64,000 bases of DNA from CBDANZ01 sp965197865 (GTDB taxonomy: Bacteria > Acidobacteriota > Vicinamibacteria > Vicinamibacterales > CAVVIG01), in the NCBI GenBank assembly GCA_965197865.1, contig CBDANZ010000004.1:124001-188000 (forward strand). Direction: 5' to 3'. Both the position numbers and the translations under genes were made by a program. This document shows, one piece after another, positions 27,501-36,506 of the stretch (the stretch's first letter is position 1; the number at the start of each line of letters is the position of its first letter). The notes beneath the pieces are model-generated. The model was given only the letters and a program-made list of their open reading frames with translations. It was not told the origin of the DNA and made no database searches.

Positions 27501-27762
27501 CGACCTGCTCATCGAAACCGAGGCTGGGTGGATCGTCATCGACCACAAGTCCTCCCCGCGTCCGCGCTCAGAGTGGGCCGACGAGGCACTGGAACATTCG
27601 GGTCAACTCGCCGCGTACGCGAGCGCCCTAAGAGGTGCCGGTCTCGGATGCGCGGAATGTTGGGTGCACTTTCCGGTGAGTGGGGGGCTGGTGCAAGTCG
27701 TGCTCAACCGCGAGACTAACAGCGACAGGCCGCGAGCAACGTCCTTGCCGACAGCTCCATAG
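24535..27762 (+). pseudogene. AddA-like UvrD helicase with C-terminal nuclease, one in-frame TAG
   Basis: 1,075 codons. Superfamily 1 motifs in order: ISAGAGSGKTYHL (Walker A), GTTFTVKAATELHDR (Ia), GTVHSVCGRLLRRF, LLLVDEFQDTNPMQLALF (II), VFVGDVKQAIFGFRG (III), then after the stop LTYHRAKGLEWPVVVV (V) and LAYVGMTRARD (VI). A C-terminal RecB nuclease follows: GWIDLLIE, WIVIDHKSS and QLAAYA. TAG 26341-26343 lies between motifs III and V in an otherwise uninterrupted frame. In the AddAB family this subunit unwinds and degrades duplex ends. Without readthrough only the N-terminal 602 residues are made, lacking motifs V and VI. Confidence 0.85.
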
Positions 27763-27887
27763 GCGTGCCGCGTCCTCCACCAGCAGGCTCATCTAGCGCC
27801 GCATACGGAAGAAGCGCGTTGGAGTATGACGGTGCCGAACTGGGTCGGCCAACATGGAAACCCAAATCAAGTCGATAGAGTTAGACC

Positions 27888-28781
27888 ATGAAGAAATGCC
27901 TGTCCTGCGCAGAAAAGATCCAAGATGCGGCAGTTGTCTGCCGCTACTGCGGACGCGATCAACCCGGCACGGCCGGGGCGCTGCTGCCGAAGCCACCGAG
28001 TCCCGGCGTTGCTGCGGTTCTCAGTCTAATCATCCCTGGGGCGGGCTACATGTACGCGGGACGCGTCGGTGCTGGACTCGCGCTGCTCGCCTTCACGATC
28101 GCCGGCTACGCCCTTTCTATTTTCCCAGGGGCTTTCATACACATCCTAGTGATCTTCGCTTCGATCAGAGCAGCGAAATCTAAGGGCCGCGTTCCGGTTG
28201 AGAGGTCTAATGATCGCGGCGTGGATGACTGGCCCGACCTACTCGATCGAGCCGACGTGCTCATTCTCGACACAGAGACGACCGGGTTTACGGATCAGTC
28301 GGAAGTGATCGATGTGGCGGTGCTCGACACTTGCGGAACGGTAAGCTTCGACCGGCTCAGCATGCCGGAAGGACGAATACCAACGCAGGCCACAGCTGTC
28401 CATGGCCTCACGCGGGCAGACCTCAGGCGCCAGAAGGCTCCAGCCTGGCCTGAGGTCCACGATGACTTGGTGCGCGTGCTCACCGCAGCGACGATTGTGA
28501 TCGCGTATAACGCCGATTTCGACTCGCGTTTGCTCCGACAGACCGCTGAGCGACATGGCCTGACTATGCCTGATCTATCCTGGCGCTGCACGATGCTTGA
28601 TTATGCGGCCCACGTGGGCGAGAAGTGGAAGAGCGGGCCCCACAAAGGGCAGTGTCGATGGCAGACACTTGAAGTCGCTGCGACGCGAGAGGGCGTGGAG
28701 CCTGCTGGCGCGCACCGTGCATTAGCCGATGCGAAGATGACACTTGGGGTTCTGCGAGCGGTGGCCGCGCCACAGCCTTGA
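27888..28781 (+). CDS. zinc-ribbon / TM2-like / DEDDh exonuclease fusion
   Basis: 297 residues in three parts. Residues 1-25 form a zinc ribbon (CLSCAEK...CRYCGR). Residues 37-95 form a TM2-like pair of membrane helices (SLIIPGAGYMYAGRVGAGLALL, then IAGYALSIF...ILVIFASI). Residues 120-297 are a DnaQ-type 3'-5' exonuclease with ExoI LILDTETTGF, ExoII YNADFDSRLL and ExoIII HRALADAK, all four catalytic acids plus the DEDDh histidine. The predicted product is an exonuclease tethered to the inner face of the membrane. The frame is intact and lies 125 bases after the AddA-like gene, same strand. I do not know this domain combination as a described family. Confidence 0.85.
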   Translation: MKKCLSCAEKIQDAAVVCRYCGRDQPGTAGALLPKPPSPGVAAVLSLIIPGAGYMYAGRVGAGLALLAFTIAGYALSIFPGAFIHILVIFASIRAAKSKGRVPVERSNDRGVDDWPDLLDRADVLILDTETTGFTDQSEVIDVAVLDTCGTVSFDRLSMPEGRIPTQATAVHGLTRADLRRQKAPAWPEVHDDLVRVLTAATIVIAYNADFDSRLLRQTAERHGLTMPDLSWRCTMLDYAAHVGEKWKSGPHKGQCRWQTLEVAATREGVEPAGAHRALADAKMTLGVLRAVAAPQP

Positions 28782-28936
28782 TGTACGGTCTCAAAGCCGC
28801 TGAACTACCCCGTACTTGGCCAGATCCGCCAGCATCGGATTCGACAGTGAGATCGCGCTGATTCGATTTTTGTAAAGTCAAGATGACCTTGCACAAACAC
28901 AGAGTATGAGCTTATCGGTATGAAAACAATGTCGCT

Positions 28937-28945
28937 CCCCCCCCC
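28937..28945 (+). repeat. C9 homopolymer tract near the helicase start
   Basis: Nine consecutive C residues lie 17 bases after ATG 28920. From that ATG the frame reads MKTMSLPPP and is out of phase with the helicase frame; one extra C would join them (MKTMSLPPPPNHELPTDLLA). Without it, the helicase frame has only the TTG at 28970 as an early start. Confidence 0.7.
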
Positions 28946-29247
28946 AACCACGAGCTGCCGACAGATCTTTTGGCTCGAGAGGATTTTCTGTTTCGCGAGG
29001 ACAACACTCCCTCTCTCACCGATATACAGTGGGATGCACTGAGCGCTGGAGTCGGCCGTGGGGAAAGCGTGCTCGCTCTGGCGCCGACATCGACTGGAAA
29101 GACACAGATCGGCATCTGGGCTTTGGCCTCATGGCTGGTCGGCGATAGGGCTCGGCGTCGCGCCGTCTATCTGGTTACGCATCGCAGCCTCGCGAAACAA
29201 GAATTCGAAGACTTTCAGCGCATCCTCCTTGGTTCTTTGTTTGCCGG

Positions 29248-30646
29248 GAGTGAGTGCTAGTCTCAGTTGAAATTCGGGTGGCGACCCCGTATAGGAATGA
29301 GCGTTCCACCAAGAACGGCACATTCCAGGAGGTCACCACCCAGGGCGCGCAAAGTACGACAGATGCGAGGAAAAGGAAACCACATCGGCCTGGTGCCGGT
29401 ACCGTCGATGGCGGCCCCGGACCTGGACACGCGCATTGCGTTGATCCAGGCGCTGATTCCGGTGGCGCTCGAGAAGGTGCACGTCGAGTGGCAGGCCGAT
29501 GTGGAGCGGCTCGCTGGCGAGCGGTATGTGCGGGAGGGCCGGCGGCTGGGCCACGTGCGCTGGACGGCGCAACGGGGGTCGATTTACTTGGCCGATCAGA
29601 AGATTCCGCTCGCGGTGCCGCGGGTGCGCGATCGCCTGCGGAACCAGGAGGTGCCGCTGCCCACCTACGAGCAGTTGCAGGCACCGCGCACCCGCGACGC
29701 CGGGCTGCTGCACAAGGTCCTCGGCGGCTTGTCCACCCGAGAATACGAGCGGTGCGCGGAGGCGGTCCCGGAGGCCTTCGGCTTGAGCGCCTCGACGGTG
29801 TCGCGTCGCTTCAAGCGGGCCAGTGCGCGAAAGCTGCAGGAACGGCTGGAACGGCGCCTCGACCGCGACGACGTGGTCGCCCTGCTCCTCGACGGCAAGA
29901 CGTTCGCGGAGGATGAGAGGGTCGCGGCCGTCGGCATCACGATCACCGGGGAGAAAGTGCTCCTCGGGTTCGTGCAAACGGCCACCGAGAATCGGAAGGT
30001 CTGTGCGGCATTCCTCCGCGAGCTCGTGGACCGCGGGCTGCGCACGGACCTCGGCCTCCTCGTCGTGACCGACGGCGCCAAAGGGTTGCACGCGGCGGTC
30101 CGCGAGGTGTTCGGGACGGCGGCCCGGCTGCAGCGCTGTCAGTGGCATAAGCGCGAGAATGTCCTGGCCTATCTTCCGGAGCGTCACCGGCCGACCCTGC
30201 GCCGGAAGCTGCAGGCGGCGTATGAGCAGCCGACGTACGAGGCCGCCAAGCGCGCGCTGGGAAAGGTCCGCGCCGAACGGGTCCTTCTCAATGCCTCCGC
30301 AGTGGCAAGCTTGGACGAGGGCCTGGAGGAGACGCTCACCCTTCATCACCTCGGCGTCTTTCGCAAGCTGGGCACGAGCTTGAAAACGACCAGTGCGCTC
30401 GAGTCGATCCACGCCCGTGTCGAGAGCCGTATCGCCAAGGTCGATCACTGGAAGAACAGCGAGCAGAAGCAGCGCTGGTTGGCCACCGCATTGCTCGATC
30501 TCGAGCCGCGGCTGCACCGCATCAAGAACTTCCGAGCGCTGCCCTTGCTGCGTGTCGCATTCACGCGACAGATCGAAGGAATGAAGAAGTCGGCGGCGTA
30601 AACCAGAGGGTCGTCACAGAATGTCAACTACGAATGGCATTGACTT
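29248..30646 (+). mobile_element. IS256-family element, second type (1,399 bp), in the helicase gene
   Basis: The ends GAGTGAGTGCTAGTCTCAGT and, on the other strand, AAGTCAATGCCATTCGTAGT align as imperfect inverted repeats continuing into TTGAAATTC/TTGACATTC. An 8-bp duplication TTTGCCGG is present at 29240-29247 and 30647-30654. Insertion plus duplication is 1,407 bp, a multiple of three, so excision would restore the gene. Confidence 0.9.
29363..30601 (+). CDS. IS256-family transposase (second type)
   Basis: 412 residues from ATG 29363. Motifs include VPRVRDRLRNQEVPLPTYE, FGLSASTVSRRFKRAS, first Asp in ALLLDGKTFAEDE, second in LLVVTDGAKGLHAAV, QRCQWHKRENVLAYL and the glutamate in TTSALESIHARVESR. 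Only distantly like the three 1,329-bp copies. The frame is intact. A truncated copy lies at 49430-50095. Confidence 0.9.
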   Translation: MRGKGNHIGLVPVPSMAAPDLDTRIALIQALIPVALEKVHVEWQADVERLAGERYVREGRRLGHVRWTAQRGSIYLADQKIPLAVPRVRDRLRNQEVPLPTYEQLQAPRTRDAGLLHKVLGGLSTREYERCAEAVPEAFGLSASTVSRRFKRASARKLQERLERRLDRDDVVALLLDGKTFAEDERVAAVGITITGEKVLLGFVQTATENRKVCAAFLRELVDRGLRTDLGLLVVTDGAKGLHAAVREVFGTAARLQRCQWHKRENVLAYLPERHRPTLRRKLQAAYEQPTYEAAKRALGKVRAERVLLNASAVASLDEGLEETLTLHHLGVFRKLGTSLKTTSALESIHARVESRIAKVDHWKNSEQKQRWLATALLDLEPRLHRIKNFRALPLLRVAFTRQIEGMKKSAA

Positions 30647-32592
30647 TTTGCCGGCGCCTCGGACGCAATGGTCCTGTCTACCGGAGACCGACAGGTCAAT
30701 GCCAATGGCGCAGTCGTCAACGAACCGCTTCGCGCCAGTCTTCTTGTTGCGACTTACGAGAAATACCTCGGCCTCTTCTGCGGCGGTGGCATTCCCAGCG
30801 ATCTTCGCGATACGTGTATTGTGGCCGACGAGATCAACATTCTTGGTGACCAGTCTCGCGGTGTACATGTTGAAACGCTTCTCACCCTGCTTCGCCAAGG
30901 TCGACCAGTGCAGTTCATTGGGCTTTCTGCTGTTCTCACTGAACAGGACGGCCACAGTCTTGCCGATTGGTTACACGTGAAGCTTGTCCGTGTAACACAC
31001 CGAGAGAAACACCTTCGCTATGAGTGTCGCACACCGACGACGCGATTCACTTTTCACACTGGAACACCTGGCGAAGGTATTCGTGATGAACGCGTGGGGC
31101 CTGGGATGGCAACGGATCCGCACGCTCTAATCAGTGAATGCATGAGCGGGAACGACGGTAAACCTGTCGTTGTTTTCTGTATGAGTAAGAGGGAGATGTA
31201 CAGTGGTTGCCGGACATATTGTCAATCACACGATATTCCCCTGGAGGGTGCGCCGTTGCTTGAAGGACTTAGCATGGACACACCCGAGGCTGCATTACTG
31301 TCAGCCACGATGCCTCACGGGGTCGCCATTCATTGCGCGGACCTGGTGGAAGCCGATCGGTTAAAGGTCGAGGAAGCACTTAAGGCTCACGAAGTCAACT
31401 TAATCTTCGCCACATCAACATTAGCTGCGGGGGTAAATGTCCCACTTGGAACGGCCATTTGTTATTCATGGAAGCGCTGGAATTGTGATCGCCGGTGCTA
31501 CGAGCCCATCTCGGCTGGCGAATTTCACAACATGGCTGGGCGTTGTGGCAGGATGGGAACCGAGCATGAACACGGCCACGTGATCTTTCTCGCAAATGAC
31601 GGATATAGCGATCAGATCGCGATTCAGACTTTTCTCAATCCGGATCACCTGGACAGCTTAGACAGTCACATCTCGCCGGATCATTTCACGCCGCTCGTGC
31701 TCCAACTGGCAGCGTCCAACGTGGTGAGTACAGAGCATGATGCGCTGACCTTTCTGAAGGCCACGTTCGGCGCTTCACGGGAACTGGAGGTCAATGCTGC
31801 TGGTCTTGCTCATTGGGATGCGCCGTTTCGGGAAGTCGTAGCTGAACTTCGTGGCTGGACGTTTCTCAGATGACCCCACCGTCGAGCAGGCTCTCCGTTA
31901 CGCCAATCGGGGTGTCGTTGCTCAGTCTGTCCTCCATCCGCGTAGCGCGATTCAGTTAATCGAATATACCGCACGCGGCGCGAACGATTTGCTCGCCTTG
32001 ACCAATTCCGAGACAGACGAGCAAACACTTCGCTACGCCCTTCTGCACGCGGCCTATTCGTCCGACGAGTACAGCAACCGCGGCGGCGACAAAGTGCTGC
32101 CTTGCCAGCTCGATCCCATTGTCCAGAACGATCTCGCAGTTCAAGCTGAACCCTACCTGATCGAGCATCCATGGGTGCGCAACCCTAAGTCGGCAAATGC
32201 GGCACTGCTGGCCATGCGATGGGCCAAGGGCGAGCCAAGGAATGCACTTTCTCCTGAGTTTCAGACAATCGGTTCTGGTGTCCTGCAGACCATGTTCCGG
32301 GAGGGTAGAGAGATTCTATTTGCCTTGTCTGATTGCCTGATCGCTGGCACGGCTCCGCATCTTACCGATGCAGACCGTCCAGAAGTGTGCCGTGGCAACG
32401 CTGACTGGCTTCGAGATCTGCGCAATTTGGCTTCCGTCATCCGTACACAAGCCATCCCACTTGTCGAAGGTCTCCCAGGTGAAGTGACGTGGCTTGCCAG
32501 GTTGACCGTTGGAGGCACTGGCCTGCGGCTCTTGTCGAGGACCGCCATCATGGCGTTGTTCACTAATGAGGGGCTCCGGCTTTTTCGGACCA

Positions 32593-33411
32593 CTACGCGG
32601 GTGAGTCCGCAGCCGTTGTCATCGTTCGCCGGGCGTATTCATTAGGGCTGAGCCCCTTGAGAGCCCGGTGAGGATGATTCTCATTGTAGTCCCACCGAAA
32701 CGCGTCGATCTTCTGCTGCGCGTCCTCGAGCGACGCGAACCAATGCACGTTCAGACATTCCTCCCGGAACCGCCCGTTGAACGATTCGATGGTGGCGTTG
32801 TCCGTGGGCTTGCCGCGCCGGCTGAAGTCCAGGATGACGCCGTTGGTGTAGGCCCAGCGCTCCATCGCCGAGCTGACGAACTCGGTCCCGTTGTCGCAGT
32901 AGATCCGTTGGGGCAACCCGCGCTCGAATCGGAGATGCTCCAGCGTCGCCGCGACATCCTGTCCGCGAAGGCCCTGTTCGACCTCGATCGCCAGGCATTC
33001 GCGGGTAAACAGGTCTATGACGGTGAGCGTCCGGAAGCGGCGGCCGTCGGCCAGCTCGTCCGCCACGAAATCCATGCTCCAGATATCGTTGCGGGTCATG
33101 GCTGGCCGTCGCTGCTCGTGATGGCCGGCCGTCGCGTGGCGCCACGGGCGCTTCCGCCGGAGCGCTAGGCCTTCCTCGATGTACACGCGATAGAAGCGCT
33201 CTTTGCCGACGTCCCAGCCTTCGCGCCGCAGCAACACCAGCAGCCGGCGATAGCCGAACCGGACGCGCGCCTGGGCCAGTTCGTGCGCCCGCTGACGCAG
33301 AGCCGTGAGCGGATCCTTCCGGCGCGTGTAGTACACCGATGACCGCGTCGTCTTCACGACGCGGCAGGCGCGGCGGATGCTCACGCCGTAGCGGCCCATC
33401 AAATACTGCAT
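32593..33411 (-). CDS. IS3 OrfB transposase (catalytic part)
   Basis: 272 residues. The N-terminal HTH_21 region (YGVSIRRACRVVKTTRSSVYY) precedes the integrase core with WSMDFVADELADGRR (first Asp), IYCDNGTEFVS (second) and NATIESFNGRFREECLN (Glu), then HPHRALKGLSPNEYA. Complete. Probably made mainly as an OrfAB fusion by frameshifting from the upstream gene. Confidence 0.95.
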   Translation of the reverse strand: MQYLMGRYGVSIRRACRVVKTTRSSVYYTRRKDPLTALRQRAHELAQARVRFGYRRLLVLLRREGWDVGKERFYRVYIEEGLALRRKRPWRHATAGHHEQRRPAMTRNDIWSMDFVADELADGRRFRTLTVIDLFTRECLAIEVEQGLRGQDVAATLEHLRFERGLPQRIYCDNGTEFVSSAMERWAYTNGVILDFSRRGKPTDNATIESFNGRFREECLNVHWFASLEDAQQKIDAFRWDYNENHPHRALKGLSPNEYARRTMTTAADSPA

Positions 33412-33434
33412 GACCTCACGCTGTTTGACGGGCT

Positions 33435-33701
33435 TCAGAACTTTTTTTCGACGACATCCTGGAGCATGACCTTGTCCAGGGACAGGTCGGCGACGAGACG
33501 CTTGAGCTTCGTATTTTCGTCCCGCAGTTGTTTCAGCTCGCGGGCCTCACTGGGCAGCATGCCGCCGTATTCCTTCTTCCAGCGGTAGAACGTCTGCTCG
33601 GACACGCCGACCTGGCGGCAGACGTCCCCGACCGGTACCCCGGCCCCGACCTGCTGCAACACGCCGGTGATCTGCTCGACGGAAAAGCGCGTTCTCTTCA
33701 C
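33435..33701 (-). CDS. IS3 OrfA (helix-turn-helix)
   Basis: 88 residues from a GTG at 33701 preceded by an AGGAGGGTGT stretch. HTH (EQITGVLQQVGAGVPVGDVC, VSEQTFYRWKKEYGG) and a leucine-zipper helix (LKQLRDENTKLKRLVADL). It ends VVEKKF; the codons for EKK contain AAAAAAAG (33441-33448), a classic -1 slippery site for producing the OrfAB transposase. Confidence 0.9.
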   Translation of the reverse strand: MKRTRFSVEQITGVLQQVGAGVPVGDVCRQVGVSEQTFYRWKKEYGGMLPSEARELKQLRDENTKLKRLVADLSLDKVMLQDVVEKKF

Positions 33702-33801
33702 GGCACACCCTCCTGGCCGATCGGCCTGATTGTGCCGCAAGACTCACCCTGGCAATGGTCTGAAAAACCCGGAGCCCCTCAATCGTGTCGCGGTACTCCT
33801 G

Positions 33802-34368
33802 TCACGCGATGTGCTGCGGGGCGAGGGGGAAACTCAGATCGGCGAGCCAACGGCGATAGGGGCGCGTCCATCCGGCGCGTCCGGGATAGCGGCGGCCCTG
33901 CCGCAGGAGAAACGCCTTCAAGCGATGCTTGGCTTGCGTCCTCAGGCCGACGGCATCCTCGCGGGCGCGGACGAGGTCACGGAGCGCCTCATCCTCCGGC
34001 ATCGGGATGTAAATGGCCGTGAGCTCGCCGGCGCGATGCAACCGGGCCCAAGCATCGTCATCCCGCCGATCGGTTTTGATCCGATCACCGCTCCGCTTCG
34101 GCATGCTCGACGGATTGACGACGACGCAGTCTTCTCCCTGTGCCGTGAGAGCGCGGTGAATGCCAAACCCGCATGGGCCGGCCTCGTACACGAAGCGCAA
34201 CCGGCGCGCCGGCTTCCGCAGCGCCCGGACCACCTTGGTCACCGCCTCCAGGTCACCGGGAATCACCCCGTAGTGCCGGACCTCGCCGGCTCGCCCCTCC
34301 TCGGCAATCGAGATGTCGATCGATTCTTTGTGGACATCCATCCCTACGAACATGCTACGTTTCGCCAT
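33802..34368 (-). pseudogene. IS110-family transposase, 3'-truncated
   Basis: From ATG 34368 (MAKRSMFVGMDVHKESIDIS) the DEDD domain is present: SMPKRSGDRIKTDRRDDDAW and AREDAVGLRTQAKHRLKAFL. The frame ends at LAPQHIA shortly before the IS3 right end, and the C-terminal transposase_20 half is gone. Different from the IS110 at 16621. Confidence 0.85.
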
Positions 34369-34545
34369 GGCCTGCCTCCGTTGGTGTGTGGCTCTGGGCG
34401 GCGCCCTCATCGGCGCCGCCTAACCCACGACAACAACGTGAGGCAGGTCTCTTCGTCCGACCGCTGCGCATCACACAGCCACACTGTCTAGTTGCGTTTT
34501 TCATGATGCTGTGGTGACTGCGTAACCGCTGTCGAAGCTCCGCAC

Positions 34546-35256
34546 GTGAGCGTCTATGAACCATTGACCTACGATCAGTTGATGAGCCACTCCGTCCGCC
34601 ATCATCTTCGCCTTGAGATTGATGCCTACGACGAGACCATCCGTACGTTCATCCCAGGCTACGAAGAAGGCTTGGCGAGGGCTGCCAACGAAATCGCTGG
34701 TGTTCGCCCAACCCTGGTGCTTGACCTCGGCGCGGGAACGGGCGCCTTGGCTGAAGCGATGCTGGACCATGAACGCGTCGGTGCCGTTGAAGCCATCGAC
34801 ATCGATCCGGAGATGCTGGCCCAGGCGCGCCTTCGGCTCAAGCGATTTGGGACCCGCGCTCGTATCCGCCGGCGGTCGTTCGAGGCGCCGCTCCCCACGT
34901 GTGACGCCGTGGCCACGGCCCTCGCCCTGCACCACGTTCCCACCATGGCACGCAAACTCACGCTTTATACACGCATTTACCGGGCGCTCCGCCCCGGTGG
35001 CGTCTTCGTGAACGCCGACGTGGCCATCAGCGCACACCCTGGGGCGCGCGAGCAGTCGTACCGGCGATGGGCCACGCACCTGGTGTCGTGCGGCATTGAC
35101 GAACAGCGCGCCTATGAGCACTTCGCCGCGTGGTCGGCGGAGGACACCTACTTTTCAGTCGACGACGAACTCGCGGCCATGCGCGAAGCTAAATTCCAGG
35201 CTGACTGTATCTGGCAGGATCGCCCACACACTCTCCTGGTAGGACGCAAGATCTGA
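34546..35256 (+). CDS. class I SAM-dependent methyltransferase
   Basis: 236 residues with the Rossmann motifs LVLDLGAGTGALAEAM (motif I), AVEAIDIDPEMLAQAR (acidic loop), CDAVATALALHHV (motif IV) and the LRPGGVFVNADV post-motif. The N-terminal YDQLMSHSVRHHLRLEIDAYD helix and C-terminal helices are typical of small-molecule methyltransferases. The substrate is not deducible. It is bracketed by IS110 and transposase fragments, so it may be carried cargo. The frame is intact. Confidence 0.85.
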   Translation: MSVYEPLTYDQLMSHSVRHHLRLEIDAYDETIRTFIPGYEEGLARAANEIAGVRPTLVLDLGAGTGALAEAMLDHERVGAVEAIDIDPEMLAQARLRLKRFGTRARIRRRSFEAPLPTCDAVATALALHHVPTMARKLTLYTRIYRALRPGGVFVNADVAISAHPGAREQSYRRWATHLVSCGIDEQRAYEHFAAWSAEDTYFSVDDELAAMREAKFQADCIWQDRPHTLLVGRKI

Positions 35257-35426
35257 GCCCCGGTCTACGGGAATCTTGATGTCCTCCGTATATCGGCTTC
35301 GGGTTCAGCCTCCGTGCGCGGCGGAGTCGACGTGTCGCACGCGCGGGCCGTGACTCGGTGAATCCCTCCAATCTTGCGTGCCGATGCATGCCAACACGAC
35401 GTTCGACTGAGCGGTTACCCCAACCG

Positions 35427-35458
35427 CTACACGGTGATGAAAAGCGCTTTAGGTGAGC
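35427..35458 (+). repeat. copy 2 of a ~36-bp dispersed motif
   Basis: ACACGGTGATGAAAAGCGCT followed by TTAGG matches the motif at 7573-7610 with a few substitutions. It lies about 170 bases after the methyltransferase stop. A weaker CATGAAAAGC match lies near 43688. Confidence 0.4.
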
Positions 35459-35462
35459 AACC

Positions 35463-35552
35463 ATGACCGACGACGAGGTGGAGCTTTGGCAGCGTTCGTT
35501 ATTGGTGATGCGATCGTCGATGGTCGCGGATATACAACAATTCGTCAAATGA
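35463..35552 (+). CDS. 29-codon open frame, possible truncated gene start
   Basis: ATG 35463, with GGTGAGC nearby, opens MTDDEVELWQRSLLVMRSSM and stops after 29 codons. It follows directly on the dispersed 36-bp motif. Could be a microprotein, the remnant N-terminus of a lost gene, or chance. Confidence 0.2.
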   Translation: MTDDEVELWQRSLLVMRSSMVADIQQFVK

Positions 35553-35609
35553 GCGATTGAGCAATAGATGCGGGGTTGCGCTTAGCAGTCTGTGTTTAAA
35601 CCCTGCGAT

Positions 35610-36448
35610 TCACGCGGCGACGGGTAGCAGCTCAAAACAATGACGCGGCGACGACCCCGGCGATCGATCAACGAATCTTGGTTCATGGTTCCCCCAGAGA
35701 GCGCCGAGGCGCGCCCATACGGCGATGAAGACAGCCAAGACGCCTGCGGCGCGGCCCTGCAAGCGCCGTGGCGTGCCGATGCCGAGGCACTGGCGCATCG
35801 CGAGCCCCAAGTTGAAGCCGCCGCCATGAATCAGTAGACGCTTCAAGATGTTGTCGTGTCCCCGCAAGTGCGTGCGTCGCATCCCGCCGGTCTCATAGAG
35901 GTGGGCAAACGATCGCTCGGCGAGTTCCGCCCGTCGCCGCCGCAAGCGTCGCCCGCGGGCGCCCCGGAGACGGCGGCGATTCCCATGGACGGGCGCGTAC
36001 GCATCCGGCGCGTCGGACCAATCGCGCCGGCCACGGTCGGGTTCCGAAATGTACGACCGCAGGCCCACCGCAGCCAGGTCTACCATCGTCTCGTTGCTGT
36101 GATAGCCCTTGTCCGCGACGATGTCCTCCAACCTCCCGCGCGCGTCGGTCGTCGCGTGCGCGGCTTCCACCTGTTCGGCCGCCGTGATCGCCGCCGTGAC
36201 AAGCGTCCTCGTGTCGCCCTGATCGGCGCCCTGCACCGTCACCGCGACCAACGCGCCGCTCTCCAGATCGATCGCATGCTCGGCTTTGTGCGCCAAGTGC
36301 GTCTGGCCGTCTTTCATTTTCGCGACCTTCGCATCAGGATCGCTGGGGCTGGTCCACTCGCTGTTCGAGGTTTTCTTCTTCCGCGTGCGATCAAACCGCG
36401 CCAAGACTTCGCGCGTCGGCGTCTTGATCCCCGAGGCGGCGGCGAGGC
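35610..36448 (-). pseudogene. IS4/IS1182-type DDE transposase, C-terminal part
   Basis: The minus frame has ARFDRTRKKKTSNSEWTSPS, KMKDGQTHLAHKAEHAIDL, IVADKGYHSNETMVDL (second catalytic Asp), and HLYETGGMRRTHLRGHDNIL with the Y-x2-G-x2-R pattern. The N-terminal half is missing: at 36448 the sequence meets the end of an IS3 element. Family assignment beyond DDE_Tnp_1 is uncertain. Confidence 0.7.
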
Positions 36449-36506
36449 GGGTCAGTGAACCGTACCGGGTTTCTCGGAGACCTCATTACTTGGGAGGATG
36501 GGGTCT

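Larger units (their letters stand above)
28920..32569 (+). pseudogene. Ski2-like DExH helicase, broken by IS256-family and IS3 elements
   Basis: Ancestral gene in three pieces. 28970-29247 has SLTDIQWDALSAG and Walker A LALAPTSTGKTQIG, then YLVTHRSLAKQ. After the insertion 30655-31873 has VATYEKYLGLF, motif II IVADEINILGD, motif III FIGLSAVL, FATSTLAAGVNVP (V) and EFHNMAGRCGRMG (VI). After a frame change between 31839 and 31873, 31851-32569 carries the helical C-terminal part (EVTWLARLTVGGTGLRLLSR). An IS3 cuts the 3' end at 32570. Removing the first insertion plus one TSD copy rejoins the frame exactly. The motif order is Ski2/Hel308-like. No HamA-like partner is present, so a Hachiman assignment is not supported. 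Confidence 0.75.
32570..33778 (-). mobile_element. IS3-family element, two-ORF type
   Basis: The ends GGGGCTCCGGCTTTTTCGG (32570) and, on the other strand, GGGGCTCCGGGTTTTTCAG (from 33778) are good inverted repeats around OrfA and OrfB. The left flank is the helicase 3' part and the right flank a truncated IS110, so the neighbours do not match. Confidence 0.9.

Noticed and set aside
28920..32569. Assignment of the Ski2-like helicase as HamB of a Hachiman system
   Set aside because: No HamA (DUF1837-type) gene precedes it; the upstream gene is a DEDDh exonuclease fusion.
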